Source of the DNA: Synechococcus sp. WH 8020
GTDB lineage: Bacteria; Cyanobacteriota; Cyanobacteriia; PCC-6307; Cyanobiaceae
Length of the DNA stretch: 64,000 bases
Assembly (NCBI RefSeq): GCF_001040845.1
Contig: NZ_CP011941.1
Span: forward strand, 2,597,067 to 2,661,066
Reading direction: 5' to 3'
Made by a program: the position numbers and the translations under genes. Below are positions 1 through 7,859 of the stretch, piece by piece (positions within the stretch are counted from its first letter, which is position 1; the number at the start of each line of letters is the position of its first letter). The notes below the pieces were generated by a model. That model was not told the DNA's origin, did no database searches, and saw only the letters and a list, made by a program, of their open reading frames with translations.

Positions 1-227
1 TCAATTTGAACGTCCTGAATGGCTTCAAGGGCTAGCAGGCGTTCCCGTGCTTCAGCGACGATGCGGTCCCGTTGACCTTGGGCAAAGCCAGGGAGATTGA
101 GGCGGAGCACTGCCCGGGGTGGATCAATGCGTACGCGATCGAGCCAACCGAGATCCACAACAGACCGATTGCTGCCTGAATCCACAATCCCTTTCAGCAA
201 CTCAGCTGCCTGTTCTGCTGTGGCCAT
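1..227 (-). CDS. mrp: Mrp/ApbC-type Fe-S carrier ATPase, N-terminal part
   Basis: The first 75 codons of a minus-strand gene that runs off the left edge of the window. The protein begins MATAEQAAELLKGIVDSGS and continues with the DUF59/MIP18-like pattern (VVDLGWLDRV, then RIDPPRAVLRLNLPG) that precedes the P-loop ATPase domain of Mrp/ApbC proteins, which carry Fe-S clusters in the cytosol. The ATPase domain lies outside the window, so the assignment rests on this N-terminal domain only. The ATG at 227 is the natural start. It is divergent from hemF, with about 115 bases between them. Confidence 0.75.
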   Translation of the reverse strand, partial: MATAEQAAELLKGIVDSGSNRSVVDLGWLDRVRIDPPRAVLRLNLPGFAQGQRDRIVAEARERLLALEAIQDVQI

Positions 228-341
228 GCAACTGTTGCTTTGGTGTGGATCCTAGGGGCGCTGCCCATGACAGTCCTTCACACATGCTTGTCGGGACCTC
301 TGTCAGGCTGAAAGGGTCGATTGATCGTTGATCGCCAGTTC

Positions 342-1427
342 ATGGTTCGCTCCCTACTCAAGCGCCTCAAGGGCAAGATCTTGCTCTCCTCGGATGCCAC
401 GGGCGAGCGACCGCCGTCCGATTCCCGCACGCGAGCCCGCGCGCTGGTGCAAGGCCTCCAAAATGAAATTTGCGCTGGTCTGGAGCAACTGGATGGCAGC
501 GCTCAATTCCAAGAAGAAAGTTGGGATCGTCCGGAAGGTGGTGGTGGGCGCTCGAGGGTGATGACCGAGGGACGGGTGTTTGAGCAGGGAGGGGTGAATT
601 TTTCCGAGGTTCACGGCAAAGAATTGCCACCATCGATCCTCAAGCAGCGACCTGACGCGAAAGGTCATCCCTGGTTCGCAACGGGAACGTCGATGGTCTT
701 GCATCCGCGCAATCCCTTCATCCCGACCGTTCATTTGAACTATCGCTACTTCGAGGCGGGCCCTGTTTGGTGGTTTGGAGGTGGTGCTGATCTCACGCCT
801 TTTTATCCGTTTCTTGAGGACGCCCGACACTTCCATCGCGAGCACAAGCGGGCCTGTGATTCCATCGATCCCAAGCTTTACACCGTGTTTAAACCTTGGT
901 GCGACGAATATTTTTTCCTGAAGCATCGCAAGGAGACAAGAGGCATCGGAGGGATTTTTTACGACTACCAAGATGGGAGTGGTCGCCTGTATCGGGGGCA
1001 GGATCCTGACGGACCTGCGGCGCGTCAAGCCGCTGAGATCGGCTCACTCCGCCTTGGCTGGGATCAGCTGCACGATCTCGCTCGCGCTTGTGGACAAGCC
1101 TTCTTGCCTGCCTATATACCGATTGTGGAGAAGCGCAATCCGCTTCCCTATGGAGAGAGAGAGCGTCAATTCCAGCTCTACCGACGTGGCCGCTATGTGG
1201 AATTCAATTTGGTCTGGGATCGGGGCACGATTTTTGGACTGCAGACCAATGGACGTACCGAATCGATCTTGATGTCTCTTCCGCCGATGGCACGTTGGCA
1301 GTACGGCTATCGAGCCCCAGAAGGATCCCGAGAAGAATTGCTGACAGATCTCTTTACCTGTCCGCAGGATTGGTTTGGGGATCCGACCCTTGAGGACCGT
1401 TGTCGCCCCCATCAGGCGATCGATTGA
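342..1427 (+). CDS. hemF: Oxygen-dependent coproporphyrinogen III oxidase
   Basis: Aerobic HemF converts coproporphyrinogen III to protoporphyrinogen IX in haem, chlorophyll and bilin synthesis. The family signature is clear: GGGGRSRV, then [28 protein letters not shown] and a C-terminal [16 protein letters not shown]. From the ATG at 342 the protein is 361 residues, normal for the family. A TTG at 321 is in frame upstream, but the ATG gives the more usual N-terminus. Its last 74 bases overlap, tail to tail, the 3' end of the amidase-like gene on the other strand. It supplies tetrapyrrole precursors that the bilin genes further on depend on. Confidence 0.95.
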   Translation: MVRSLLKRLKGKILLSSDATGERPPSDSRTRARALVQGLQNEICAGLEQLDGSAQFQEESWDRPEGGGGRSRVMTEGRVFEQGGVNFSEVHGKELPPSILKQRPDAKGHPWFATGTSMVLHPRNPFIPTVHLNYRYFEAGPVWWFGGGADLTPFYPFLEDARHFHREHKRACDSIDPKLYTVFKPWCDEYFFLKHRKETRGIGGIFYDYQDGSGRLYRGQDPDGPAARQAAEIGSLRLGWDQLHDLARACGQAFLPAYIPIVEKRNPLPYGERERQFQLYRRGRYVEFNLVWDRGTIFGLQTNGRTESILMSLPPMARWQYGYRAPEGSREELLTDLFTCPQDWFGDPTLEDRCRPHQAID

Positions 1428-2253
1428 CGCCCTGCTCCAAAGCATCCACAACGCGCAGCGCCAAACAATCGATCGTTTGGCGTTGGGTGTTGGGATTGCG
1501 GAGCTTCTGCTCGAGCGGTGGTTCCAGCATTCCAATTTCGAGAATGCCGATTCCCCGTCGGGGCCCGCCTAATCCACCTCGGAACAGTCTCGGGAAGCGC
1601 CCAAAGGCCTTTCCCAGACTTTCGTCAATCGTGTTGAGAGGTCTATTGATGGCTGGGATTAAGCCTGAGCCGAATCCATAGGGGCTATAGGCATCGAAAT
1701 GAATTTCGAGGATGTATTCGCCTTTGGCTGAGCGCATCCTCGCTTGCGACCAGTTGGTCTTGGGGTGGTTGTCATTGCGGATCGTGAGAGCTGGTGGGTT
1801 GTAGGCGCTGATATTGAGAGATCGAGCTTTCCCAAGGCGAACGACCGCCTTTTGAACCTTCAAATTCCAGTACAGCTCGTCGCGCATTCGTGCATCCATC
1901 GGCGCTTGCTTTTTCACGCCAACGGCAAACCCAGGGGTGCCTGCACTGTCCATCCCTTGGGAGTCGGCATGACCTGCCATGACCACGATGGGAGAGTCTT
2001 TCGCCATAGGGGTGGTTCCCACCCAGCGGCCAGGCTTACGGGTCCTGGCTCCCAGTAATGGGTCAGGGTTGGCTGGAGCTGGGCAGACCGGTTGTTTAGG
2101 GAGAGTGCTGTCCGACTTTCCAGCGGCACTGGCTTGAATCGAGAGGCTGTGCTCTTTGGCCTGAGTGAGAACCAGGGCGACCATGGACAGCAGGGTGACG
2201 CTGATCGGGATGGTGCCCCGTTTGCGTTGCATCCAGGCCGGAATGAGAGGCAT
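1354..2253 (-). CDS. N-acetylmuramoyl-L-alanine amidase-like secreted protein
   Basis: A 299-residue protein with an N-terminal hydrophobic segment (about residues 14-32) that looks like a signal peptide or anchor. The body has [23 protein letters not shown] and LEIGMLE, resembling the zinc-ligand His/Glu pattern of Amidase_3 cell-wall amidases, so a periplasmic role in peptidoglycan cleavage is likely. The C-terminal tail is rich in Asn, Gly and Asp and is encoded antisense to the end of hemF. It lies 11 bases downstream of the complex-C assembly gene and may share its transcript. A second Met at residue 8 is an alternative start. Catalytic function is inferred, not shown. Confidence 0.7.
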   Translation of the reverse strand: MPLIPAWMQRKRGTIPISVTLLSMVALVLTQAKEHSLSIQASAAGKSDSTLPKQPVCPAPANPDPLLGARTRKPGRWVGTTPMAKDSPIVVMAGHADSQGMDSAGTPGFAVGVKKQAPMDARMRDELYWNLKVQKAVVRLGKARSLNISAYNPPALTIRNDNHPKTNWSQARMRSAKGEYILEIHFDAYSPYGFGSGLIPAINRPLNTIDESLGKAFGRFPRLFRGGLGGPRRGIGILEIGMLEPPLEQKLRNPNTQRQTIDCLALRVVDALEQGVNRSPDGGDNGPQGSDPQTNPADR

Positions 2254-2264
2254 GGGTTTCAGTT

Positions 2265-2819
2265 TCAGATGGGGGAGGAGAGCAAGGAGCCATCGCTGGC
2301 AAGTTCAAGCGGTTCTCCTAGGGCAAGCTCAAGGGCGATCAATTCATCGCGGTGCGCCCGAAGCCTGAGGGTGCTCCCCTCTTGGGGTGCTGGTTCGATC
2401 AAACGGATTTGGATCCCCTCCTGACGGGCAGCCCGTTGGCTGTAAACCCATCCGGCGAGAGGTCCTAGGAGGACGATCGAGACCGGCCACCATCCAAGCG
2501 ATGGGTTGAGCTCACGCAGCACAAGTCCAAGGCAACCTGCTCCAACCCCGCCGAGAAGAGAAAGCAGCACTGCTAAGGGGTTGCTAGAGGCCACACGCCC
2601 CCGATATTCGAGCAAACAGCGCTCTGCATCGCCGCCATCGCGAATCCAACCGCGACTCTCGAGCCACGTGCAGAGCCCTTCCATGACTTCGAGCGCTGGT
2701 TTAGGGGAGTGCACCTCCACCACTGTGGTGCGATCTTTGCTGGCAGCCCGTAGAAAAAAAACGAGTCCGATCGCCAACAGCAGAGTCAGCAACAATGTGG
2801 ATGTCTGTGTGGTTGGCAT
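2265..2819 (-). CDS. Cofactor assembly of complex C subunit B (CCB-type)
   Basis: A 184-residue membrane protein with an N-terminal hydrophobic helix (residues 8-24) and a central hydrophobic pair (about 80-125, around LLSLLGGVGAGCLGLVL and SIVLLGPLAGWVYS). It resembles the CCB family needed for covalent attachment of haem c-n (ci) to cytochrome b6 in thylakoids. This fits the presence of petB later in the window. The ends are soluble and lack motifs I can use. Identification is by overall pattern and should be read as probable. Confidence 0.6.
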   Translation of the reverse strand: MPTTQTSTLLLTLLLAIGLVFFLRAASKDRTTVVEVHSPKPALEVMEGLCTWLESRGWIRDGGDAERCLLEYRGRVASSNPLAVLLSLLGGVGAGCLGLVLRELNPSLGWWPVSIVLLGPLAGWVYSQRAARQEGIQIRLIEPAPQEGSTLRLRAHRDELIALELALGEPLELASDGSLLSSPI

Positions 2820-2850
2820 CCGCCGCGTTTGGTTTTTTAGTCCACCTGTT

Positions 2851-3234
2851 CTAGGTGGTCACGGTTTCATGTTCGAGGAGCCAGCGATGCCATGGTTCCA
2901 TCAACCGCTCAGCCTCGGCTCTGGCTTCTTCATGAAGATGGAGCATTCGGCGAGGACGGCCGCGGCTCGGGCAACGCTTGCTATAGCAATCGAGCAGTTC
3001 TTGCTGATTCAGGAAATCAACGGCTTGGTGCAGAACGGTTTCAGAGACGCGCAACTGAGGATGTTCCCGTTGAAGTCTCTGAAGCAGTCCAGAGGGGTAG
3101 CTGTCGTGTTGGAGCAGGCAGTCCACGATCCAGCACACCGCAAGTTCGAGATCTAAGAACAGTGGCGGTGGTTGCTGAAAATAATGCTCGATATCGGCCA
3201 GGCAGTTTTGAGTGGCGGTGCGACGGTGGAGCAT
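2851..3234 (-). CDS. PadR-like winged-helix regulator, Npun_R1517 family
   Basis: A 127-residue protein whose pattern (HYFQQPPPLFLDLELAVC, then a helix-turn-helix with SYPSGLLQRL and SETVLHQAVDFL, then SRGRPRRMLHL) matches the small cyanobacterial regulators annotated as the Npun_R1517 heterocyst-differentiation family. The organism makes no heterocysts, so the ancestral role must be different. The winged-helix fold and basic GRPRR wing suggest DNA binding. The target is unknown. It lies about 30 bases upstream of the complex-C gene on the same strand and is divergent from rnd. Confidence 0.65.
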   Translation of the reverse strand: MLHRRTATQNCLADIEHYFQQPPPLFLDLELAVCWIVDCLLQHDSYPSGLLQRLQREHPQLRVSETVLHQAVDFLNQQELLDCYSKRCPSRGRPRRMLHLHEEARAEAERLMEPWHRWLLEHETVTT

Positions 3235-3359
3235 AAAGCCGATCGATCTCAGATTGGTCTAGCTCGGTCTCGGTTTGATTTTCAAGCTGCGAATAGGAAA
3301 ACATTCCGGGTGCGGACAAGCGGTCAAAGTGGAGAGCTGCGTCCAACCTCTCTGTTGCC

Positions 3360-4004
3360 ATGACTGACATTTCCGCACAGCCTCGAGCGTTTGCTGTTTT
3401 TGATGGCGATCTTGATGCGGACTGGGCGGAGCGCTACAGCCATGCCACCGCTCTCGCTGTGGATACGGAAGCCATGGGCTTAATTCATGGACGGGATCGT
3501 CTCTGCCTGGTTCAAATTTGTGATGGTGAAGACCAGGTGTCCTGCGTTCGTATTGCGCTGGGGCAAACCGAGGCTCCACGCCTTAAAGAGTTGATGGAGC
3601 GGGCTTCCATTGAAAAAGTGTTTCATTTCGCCCGCTTTGATGTTGCGGCACTGGCCACCGGGCTGGGGATCAGGGTGAACCCCATTTTCTGCACGAAGGT
3701 GGGGAGCCGATTGGCGCGCACCTACAGCCCTCGACATGGACTCAAGGAGGTGGTGATGGAGTTGGTGGGTGTAGAGCTGGATAAACAGGCCCAAAGCAGT
3801 GATTGGGGGCGTGTGGATGAACTCAGCGAGACACAGCTCGCCTATGCGGCCAACGATGCCCGCTATCTATTACCCGCTAGAGACCGACTGAAGGAGATGT
3901 TGCAGCGTGAGGGGCGTTGGGACCTTGCAGAGCGTTGCTTTGCGTGCATTCCGGTGATGTCCGATCTCGATCGCTTCCGCTTCAATCAAACGTTTGAACA
4001 TTGA
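3360..4004 (+). CDS. rnd: Ribonuclease D-type 3'-5' exonuclease
   Basis: The 214-residue protein contains the DEDD exonuclease motifs: Exo I AVDTEAMG (Asp and Glu), Exo II HFARFDVAAL (Asp), and Exo III YAANDARYLL (Tyr-x3-Asp). It lacks the HRDC domain of E. coli RNase D, as is usual for the short cyanobacterial form. The role is 3' trimming of tRNA or other structured RNA. The ATG at 3360 directly follows a short spacer after the divergent regulator. Confidence 0.88.
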   Translation: MTDISAQPRAFAVFDGDLDADWAERYSHATALAVDTEAMGLIHGRDRLCLVQICDGEDQVSCVRIALGQTEAPRLKELMERASIEKVFHFARFDVAALATGLGIRVNPIFCTKVGSRLARTYSPRHGLKEVVMELVGVELDKQAQSSDWGRVDELSETQLAYAANDARYLLPARDRLKEMLQREGRWDLAERCFACIPVMSDLDRFRFNQTFEH

Positions 4005-4040
4005 TGGCCTCAACGCTCTCGAGTTCTGTTGACCTGGACC

Positions 4041-4310
4041 TCAATCCTCCACCATGAATTTCTGATCCAGGGGCTCTGCTTCCAGTAAGTGGTCGAGGAC
4101 TTGTCCCTGATCGTGCTCGCCCTTGGCTCGTTCGTTTTGTGCATCCGCTAGCAGGGTTGTGGCCACCTCTTTGCGTGACGTCAAATCTTTCGCGCCAATT
4201 TTGTTGGCGGCGAGTTCAACTCTGCGGCGTGCTGATGACTGGCTGATGCCCAGTTCTGTGGCCAGTTCCGCGCAGAGCCTGAGGTAGTCATGGTCCTGAA
4301 TCGCGGGCAT
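4041..4310 (-). CDS. Conserved hypothetical protein, 89 residues
   Basis: A small, highly charged soluble protein with predicted helices: the N-terminal half (YLRLCAELATELGISQSSARRRV) looks like a helix-turn-helix segment, followed by an acidic C-terminus. No enzyme motif is visible. It is 20 bases downstream of the LpxB-like gene, on the same strand, and convergent with rnd. Probably a real gene because of its codon pattern and close spacing. The function is not recognised. Confidence 0.6.
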   Translation of the reverse strand: MPAIQDHDYLRLCAELATELGISQSSARRRVELAANKIGAKDLTSRKEVATTLLADAQNERAKGEHDQGQVLDHLLEAEPLDQKFMVED

Positions 4311-4330
4311 GGCTGAAGGACGATTGCCTT

Positions 4331-5560
4331 TCAGTATCCGTGGCCGAGCGGCAGTTGGATCAGAATGCGCTTAGCGATGGCTTCGCTACCGCCGGCAGGG
4401 CCCATGCGTTGGCGCCCTCTTCGACCCATTTGCAATCTCAGAGACGGATCCTCGAGAAGCTGTTTCAGGCGTGTGTTGAGCTCATGGCTGGATGGACATG
4501 GACGCACTGCTCCGCCGAGCAAGCGACTTTGGCGTTTTGCGAATCCTTGGGTGAACTGAGGCCCTTTCCCAGGAAGTGAGAGAGCGGGAATACCCAGGCC
4601 TACAAGTTGCTCGGTGGCTGTTCCTGCCGTTGCCACGCCCACTTCAGCCCATGGAGCCCAGTGTTCAAGCTGACCAGGTCCCAAGAGGACAAGGACATGT
4701 CCCTTGAGCCAGCAGGCTCCTGCCTGCAAGGCCTCACTCGGTGGCGGACTGGATCGAAACCCCTGGCGCTTGAGTTCTGCACCAAGGGCTGGAAGGCCTG
4801 GAGTGCTGCCAAGCGCGACCAGCACGGCAATTGGTCGGTCGCTGGGCAACGGTGTCAAACCAAGCAGCAAACGGCTGAAGTTCCGTTCTGCTTCAGGTAT
4901 TCGGCTTCCGCATAGCAAGAGGATGCGCCTGCACCGACTCAGACTTGCAGGCGCGGTTGCGTTGCTCAGTCCATCCATCATCGGATTGCCAGGGGCTTCG
5001 GCACGGACCCCATGTCGTCGTAGCCCTCGAGCCGTTAAACGGTCACGGGTGACCACCAAATGGCAGCGTTTGTGGCGCATGAGCAGCCACTCCCATGGAT
5101 CCCATTCGCTTCCCTTAATGGCGTGATACTTGTCGCTGAGGTCGCGTCCAGGGCCGCTACGCCACGTGTAATCGCTTTTCGGGGTGCCGACGAAGCCGAA
5201 GGGCCGTCCCGAGCCCCAAGCCATCAACAGCGGGAGCAGGTCTCCCACGGCAAGGACAGCATCGACCTGAGACCGTTGCTTGCGCAGGCATCGCCATTGC
5301 TGCCAAGTGAGCAGGGGTAGCCCGGCGATGACATCCGCTAGGAGGCCCCGCAGACTTTGATTGCTAAAGCCGCCGCTTGGCAGCGGCGCGGAGGGTCCGA
5401 TTTGTTGAACCCAGCCTTGTTCCGTGGCGGTCCTGAAGCTTCCCCCTTTCCCAACGAGCGGCAACACCTTCAGCGTTAGTTGCGGACGTTGGTTTCGAAG
5501 CGCCTCGATGATCTTCAAGGCGATGAGGTCTTCCCCGTGACCATTGCTGATGAGCAGCAA
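4331..5560 (-). CDS. Lipid-A-disaccharide synthase-related protein
   Basis: A glycosyltransferase-B-like protein of about 409 residues. It begins LLLISNGHGEDLIALKI and has later GT-B features (GSTPGLPALG, VLLGPGQLEHWAPWAEVGVATAGTATEQL), typical of the cyanobacterial LpxB-related family. The substrate is not established. The frame stays open for 65 codons further upstream, but that extension would be antisense to the tRNA-Cys gene and translates tRNA sequence. I therefore place the start at a TTG at 5560, immediately before the conserved N-terminus. The exact start is uncertain because no ATG is available downstream of the tRNA. Confidence 0.72.
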   Translation of the reverse strand: MLLISNGHGEDLIALKIIEALRNQRPQLTLKVLPLVGKGGSFRTATEQGWVQQIGPSAPLPSGGFSNQSLRGLLADVIAGLPLLTWQQWRCLRKQRSQVDAVLAVGDLLPLLMAWGSGRPFGFVGTPKSDYTWRSGPGRDLSDKYHAIKGSEWDPWEWLLMRHKRCHLVVTRDRLTARGLRRHGVRAEAPGNPMMDGLSNATAPASLSRCRRILLLCGSRIPEAERNFSRLLLGLTPLPSDRPIAVLVALGSTPGLPALGAELKRQGFRSSPPPSEALQAGACWLKGHVLVLLGPGQLEHWAPWAEVGVATAGTATEQLVGLGIPALSLPGKGPQFTQGFAKRQSRLLGGAVRPCPSSHELNTRLKQLLEDPSLRLQMGRRGRQRMGPAGGSEAIAKRILIQLPLGHGY

Positions 5561-5614
5561 GGAACCAGAACCCTCGCTGATACGATCCGCTAGTGGAGTT
5601 AACGCTCCCTCAAC

Positions 5615-5685
5615 GGCGGCATGGCCAAGTGGTAAGGCAGAGGATTGCAAATCCTTTATCCCCAGTTCGAATCTGGGTGCCGCCT
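5615..5685 (+). tRNA. tRNA-Cys (GCA)
   Basis: A 71-base cloverleaf. The acceptor stem GGCGGCA pairs with TGCCGCC, the anticodon loop ATTGCAAATC carries GCA, and the T-arm is CCCAG TTCGAAT CTGGG. The discriminator base is T and CCA is not encoded. It lies head to head with the upstream region of the LpxB-like gene. Confidence 0.97.
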
Positions 5686-6002
5686 TTGATCTCAACAGGC
5701 TCGAAAGAGCTTTTTTGATTGCTTTGCGTCTCCCCACGCTACGCAAAATCCTCAAATTCTTTGCTCAGAGTGTGTCTCATTTGAGATGAGTCGTGGTCTT
5801 GTTGTTGAAGGGCTTTTAAGGAGCTTGCGCTTGCTCTCCCCTTGAGGCATCTTCCCAGATCTCCGTTATCTGAGGGTTTTGATCATGCGATTGGTTTGTG
5901 TCTGAGAGAAGCCTGCGATTGAGGTCAGGAATGAGCGTTGCGTCTTGGAGGGCCGTTCTTCTGAATGTCCCGCTCAAGGTCAAGGGAGGTCAAGGGTGAA
6001 GT
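5686..6002. other. Gene-free spacer between tRNA-Cys and the orphan terminator
   Basis: No convincing reading frame. A weak hairpin (CAGAT/ATCTG followed by GTTTT near 5853-5880) could end the tRNA-Cys transcript. A short direct repetition of the unit TCAAGG/GGTCAAGG lies near 5970-5997. Nothing else is recognised. Confidence 0.4.
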
Positions 6003-6036
6003 AAAAAAGCCCCAGGAGAGTTCGATCTCCTGGGGC
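6003..6036 (-). terminator. Strong rho-independent terminator, orphan
   Basis: An 11-bp perfect stem (GCCCCAGGAGA / TCTCCTGGGGC, 6009-6019 with 6026-6036) with a 6-base loop. A run of six A on the plus strand at 6003-6008 gives a U-tract for minus-strand RNA. No confident protein gene lies upstream on that strand. Confidence 0.85.
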
Positions 6037-6219
6037 CTGAGTGGTTCTCATGCGACTACGCCGTTCTACGTGAGCTCCTGGGTATTTGTGCTTACGGGAT
6101 GCCGTCGGTTGAGGTTCGGTTGTCCATGGCCTCTTCTTTTCGCGCGCAGTGCGTCTGCGCTTGGGTGGCGATGAAGGGCTTTTGGCATCAAGATAAATGC
6201 ACTTTGATGGGTAGATTGG
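6037..6219 (-). ncRNA. Candidate small RNA or very short gene ending at the 6003-6036 terminator
   Basis: The strong minus-strand terminator needs a transcript that starts between it and the K+ channel gene. Two frames are possible here: a 40-codon frame (6066-6188) that stops before the hairpin, and a longer Arg/Lys/Pro-rich frame (5980-6267) that reads straight through the terminator. Neither looks like a known protein. A small non-coding RNA of about 150-200 bases is the simplest explanation. The promoter was not identified. Confidence 0.35.
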
Positions 6220-6993
6220 GTGAAAAATATTAGAAATAAGCTTCTTGTTTTGCTTGGGGAAGACCAAAGTGGTCGAAAAAGTACGTTTGTTGTTAAGGCT
6301 ATTGGGGCTTTGATTGTCCTGTCAATTCTTTTGGCGATTCTTGCTACGGAGCCAGTGATTCGTGGGCCTCATCTTGATCTTTTGGCGAAACTAGATCTGG
6401 TTGTGGCGATCTTGTTCCTGGCAGAATATCTTTCTCGTTTATGGATTGCGCCCTTAAGGGTTGGAGCTCGTAAAGGAGTGCGAGGTGCTTTGGACTTCGC
6501 GATCACCCCCATGGCGATTCTTGATCTTGTTGCAATTGCGCCAACGATTCTTGGTTTTATTACTCCTGAGCTTTACCTCCTTCGAATTATTCGTCTTGCG
6601 CGAATTGGAAGAGTAGGCCGGTCTAAGCGTTTTCAGAAAAGCGTGAGGCATTTCAATCGTGCCATTACTTCGAAGAAGGAGGAGCTGCAAATTTCCGCAA
6701 TTTATTCGGCTGTTGTTATTAGTATTAGCAGTGCTTTGATGTATTTAGTTGAAGGAGGTGTTCAGTCTGAGCAGTTTGGCTCCATTCCTAGATGTCTTTG
6801 GTGGGCGGTGATTACCGTCACAACTGTTGGCTACGGAGATGTGTCTCCGGAGACTGCGGCGGGAAAGATTGTTGCTGCTATGACAGCATTGTTTGGGATT
6901 GCTGTGATCGCTATTCCTATCGGGATTATTTCTTCTGGTTTTACTGATTCTCTTAGTTTAGAGAAAGCAGGCTTAGGCTCAAAGAATAGTTAA
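6220..6993 (+). CDS. Voltage-gated potassium channel, six-helix
   Basis: A 257-residue Kch/KvAP-type channel subunit. Hydrophobic helices S1-S3 lie at about 24-43, 53-75 and 95-112. S4 is positively charged (LLRIIRLARIGRVGR, 120-134). The S5-pore-S6 region follows, with the selectivity filter TTVGYGD at 201-207. It sits in the plasma or thylakoid membrane and conducts K+ according to voltage. It has no RCK/TrkA-N domain. The start is a GTG at 6220. No operon partner is visible. Confidence 0.9.
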   Translation: MKNIRNKLLVLLGEDQSGRKSTFVVKAIGALIVLSILLAILATEPVIRGPHLDLLAKLDLVVAILFLAEYLSRLWIAPLRVGARKGVRGALDFAITPMAILDLVAIAPTILGFITPELYLLRIIRLARIGRVGRSKRFQKSVRHFNRAITSKKEELQISAIYSAVVISISSALMYLVEGGVQSEQFGSIPRCLWWAVITVTTVGYGDVSPETAAGKIVAAMTALFGIAVIAIPIGIISSGFTDSLSLEKAGLGSKNS

Positions 6994-7113
6994 TCTTTGG
7001 CTGTATTTTGGATAAGGATTCTCGATTGAGACGTCTTCGGGAGGGCGCAATTGGATTGCTTGATGATGCAGGTTGTCGTTGTTTAATGCAGTCAAATAAA
7101 TGAGTTTTTAAGT

Positions 7114-7623
7114 TTAGAGATAGGCCTCGGCTTTGTAAATCTCACCATTGAAGTGCAAAGCGCTGCAGCGTAGAACTCGGTTTTTCAAGCTACATTCTCC
7201 CTTTTTAGCGGCCCAAGCCTTGGGTAAGCCCATTGCAATTCCATTGGAGTTGAAGGATGCCTCGGCCACGCTTGAGACCGTGCTTTGCCAGGAAGCGGCG
7301 TCTAAGCGACAGGCTCCAGTGCTGCATTTCAGAGGCGATTCTCCTTGCTTTGTGAAGGTTACAAAGGTGAGTTGTCTACGGGAATTTTTGCTGGTTCCAT
7401 GACCAATGAAACGCACGGCTGCGACGGATGGACTCCGCCCTTTTAGCTGCAAGGTGATGCAGGCAACGCTGTCTTGCGTGCTGTCGATGAAGGAACACCT
7501 CTTTGTATCGGTTTCGTAGCGGCCAATCTTGAGATTCGGATCGGCAGCCCCTTTCGTCTGAAAGATGAGCATGCTGCTCAGCAGGACCAAGCTGCTTAAT
7601 CGCAGATAGGGAGAGCAATCCAT
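7114..7623 (-). CDS. Secreted hypothetical protein with signal peptide
   Basis: A 169-residue protein with an N-terminal hydrophobic stretch (SSLVLLSSMLIFQTKGAA) typical of a signal peptide, then a soluble domain with six cysteines that could form disulphides in the periplasm. No catalytic motif is visible. The upstream neighbour is the Zn-ribbon microprotein, whose stop is 7 bases from this start codon, so the two are probably one transcript. Function unknown. Confidence 0.65.
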   Translation of the reverse strand: MDCSPYLRLSSLVLLSSMLIFQTKGAADPNLKIGRYETDTKRCSFIDSTQDSVACITLQLKGRSPSVAAVRFIGHGTSKNSRRQLTFVTFTKQGESPLKCSTGACRLDAASWQSTVSSVAEASFNSNGIAMGLPKAWAAKKGECSLKNRVLRCSALHFNGEIYKAEAYL

Positions 7624-7630
7624 GATCCGT

Positions 7631-7810
7631 TTAGTAATCGTTATCGGCTACGCAGATGCCCATGCACCGGATGCCGTTGGAGGCCGTACGACGGCAGTGG
7701 GGGCATAGGACCTTTTCGCTTTGGCCAGATGTCATGCCATCCCCTGCTCCATTGGACTCATCCACGGATCGTTTGCTCGTGCTGATGATGGATTCTGCAT
7801 TCGATGCCAT
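7631..7810 (-). CDS. Small Zn-ribbon-like protein, 59 residues
   Basis: Translating the minus strand from the ATG at 7810 gives 59 residues. The N-terminal half is Ser/Asn-rich and low in complexity. The C-terminal half has CPHCRRTASNGIRCMGICVA, a CX2C-X9-CX3C arrangement that could bind zinc, and ends VADNDY. The Cys spacing, the clean ATG-to-TAA frame and the 7-base distance to the next gene argue for a real gene. The function is unknown. It is divergent from the aldo/keto reductase gene. Confidence 0.72.
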   Translation of the reverse strand: MASNAESIISTSKRSVDESNGAGDGMTSGQSEKVLCPHCRRTASNGIRCMGICVADNDY

Positions 7811-7859
7811 GGCGAGCGCTGCTTTACGGCGATCATGGCGTGCAGAGTGAAAGGCCGGC

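Noticed and set aside
354..1028. A 224-codon minus frame within hemF
   Set aside because: Mirror of the GC-rich hemF coding sequence; no homology pattern.
5980..6267. A 95-residue Arg/Lys-rich minus-strand protein
   Set aside because: It reads through a strong terminator and overlaps the K+ channel start antisense. Kept only as part of the small-RNA candidate.
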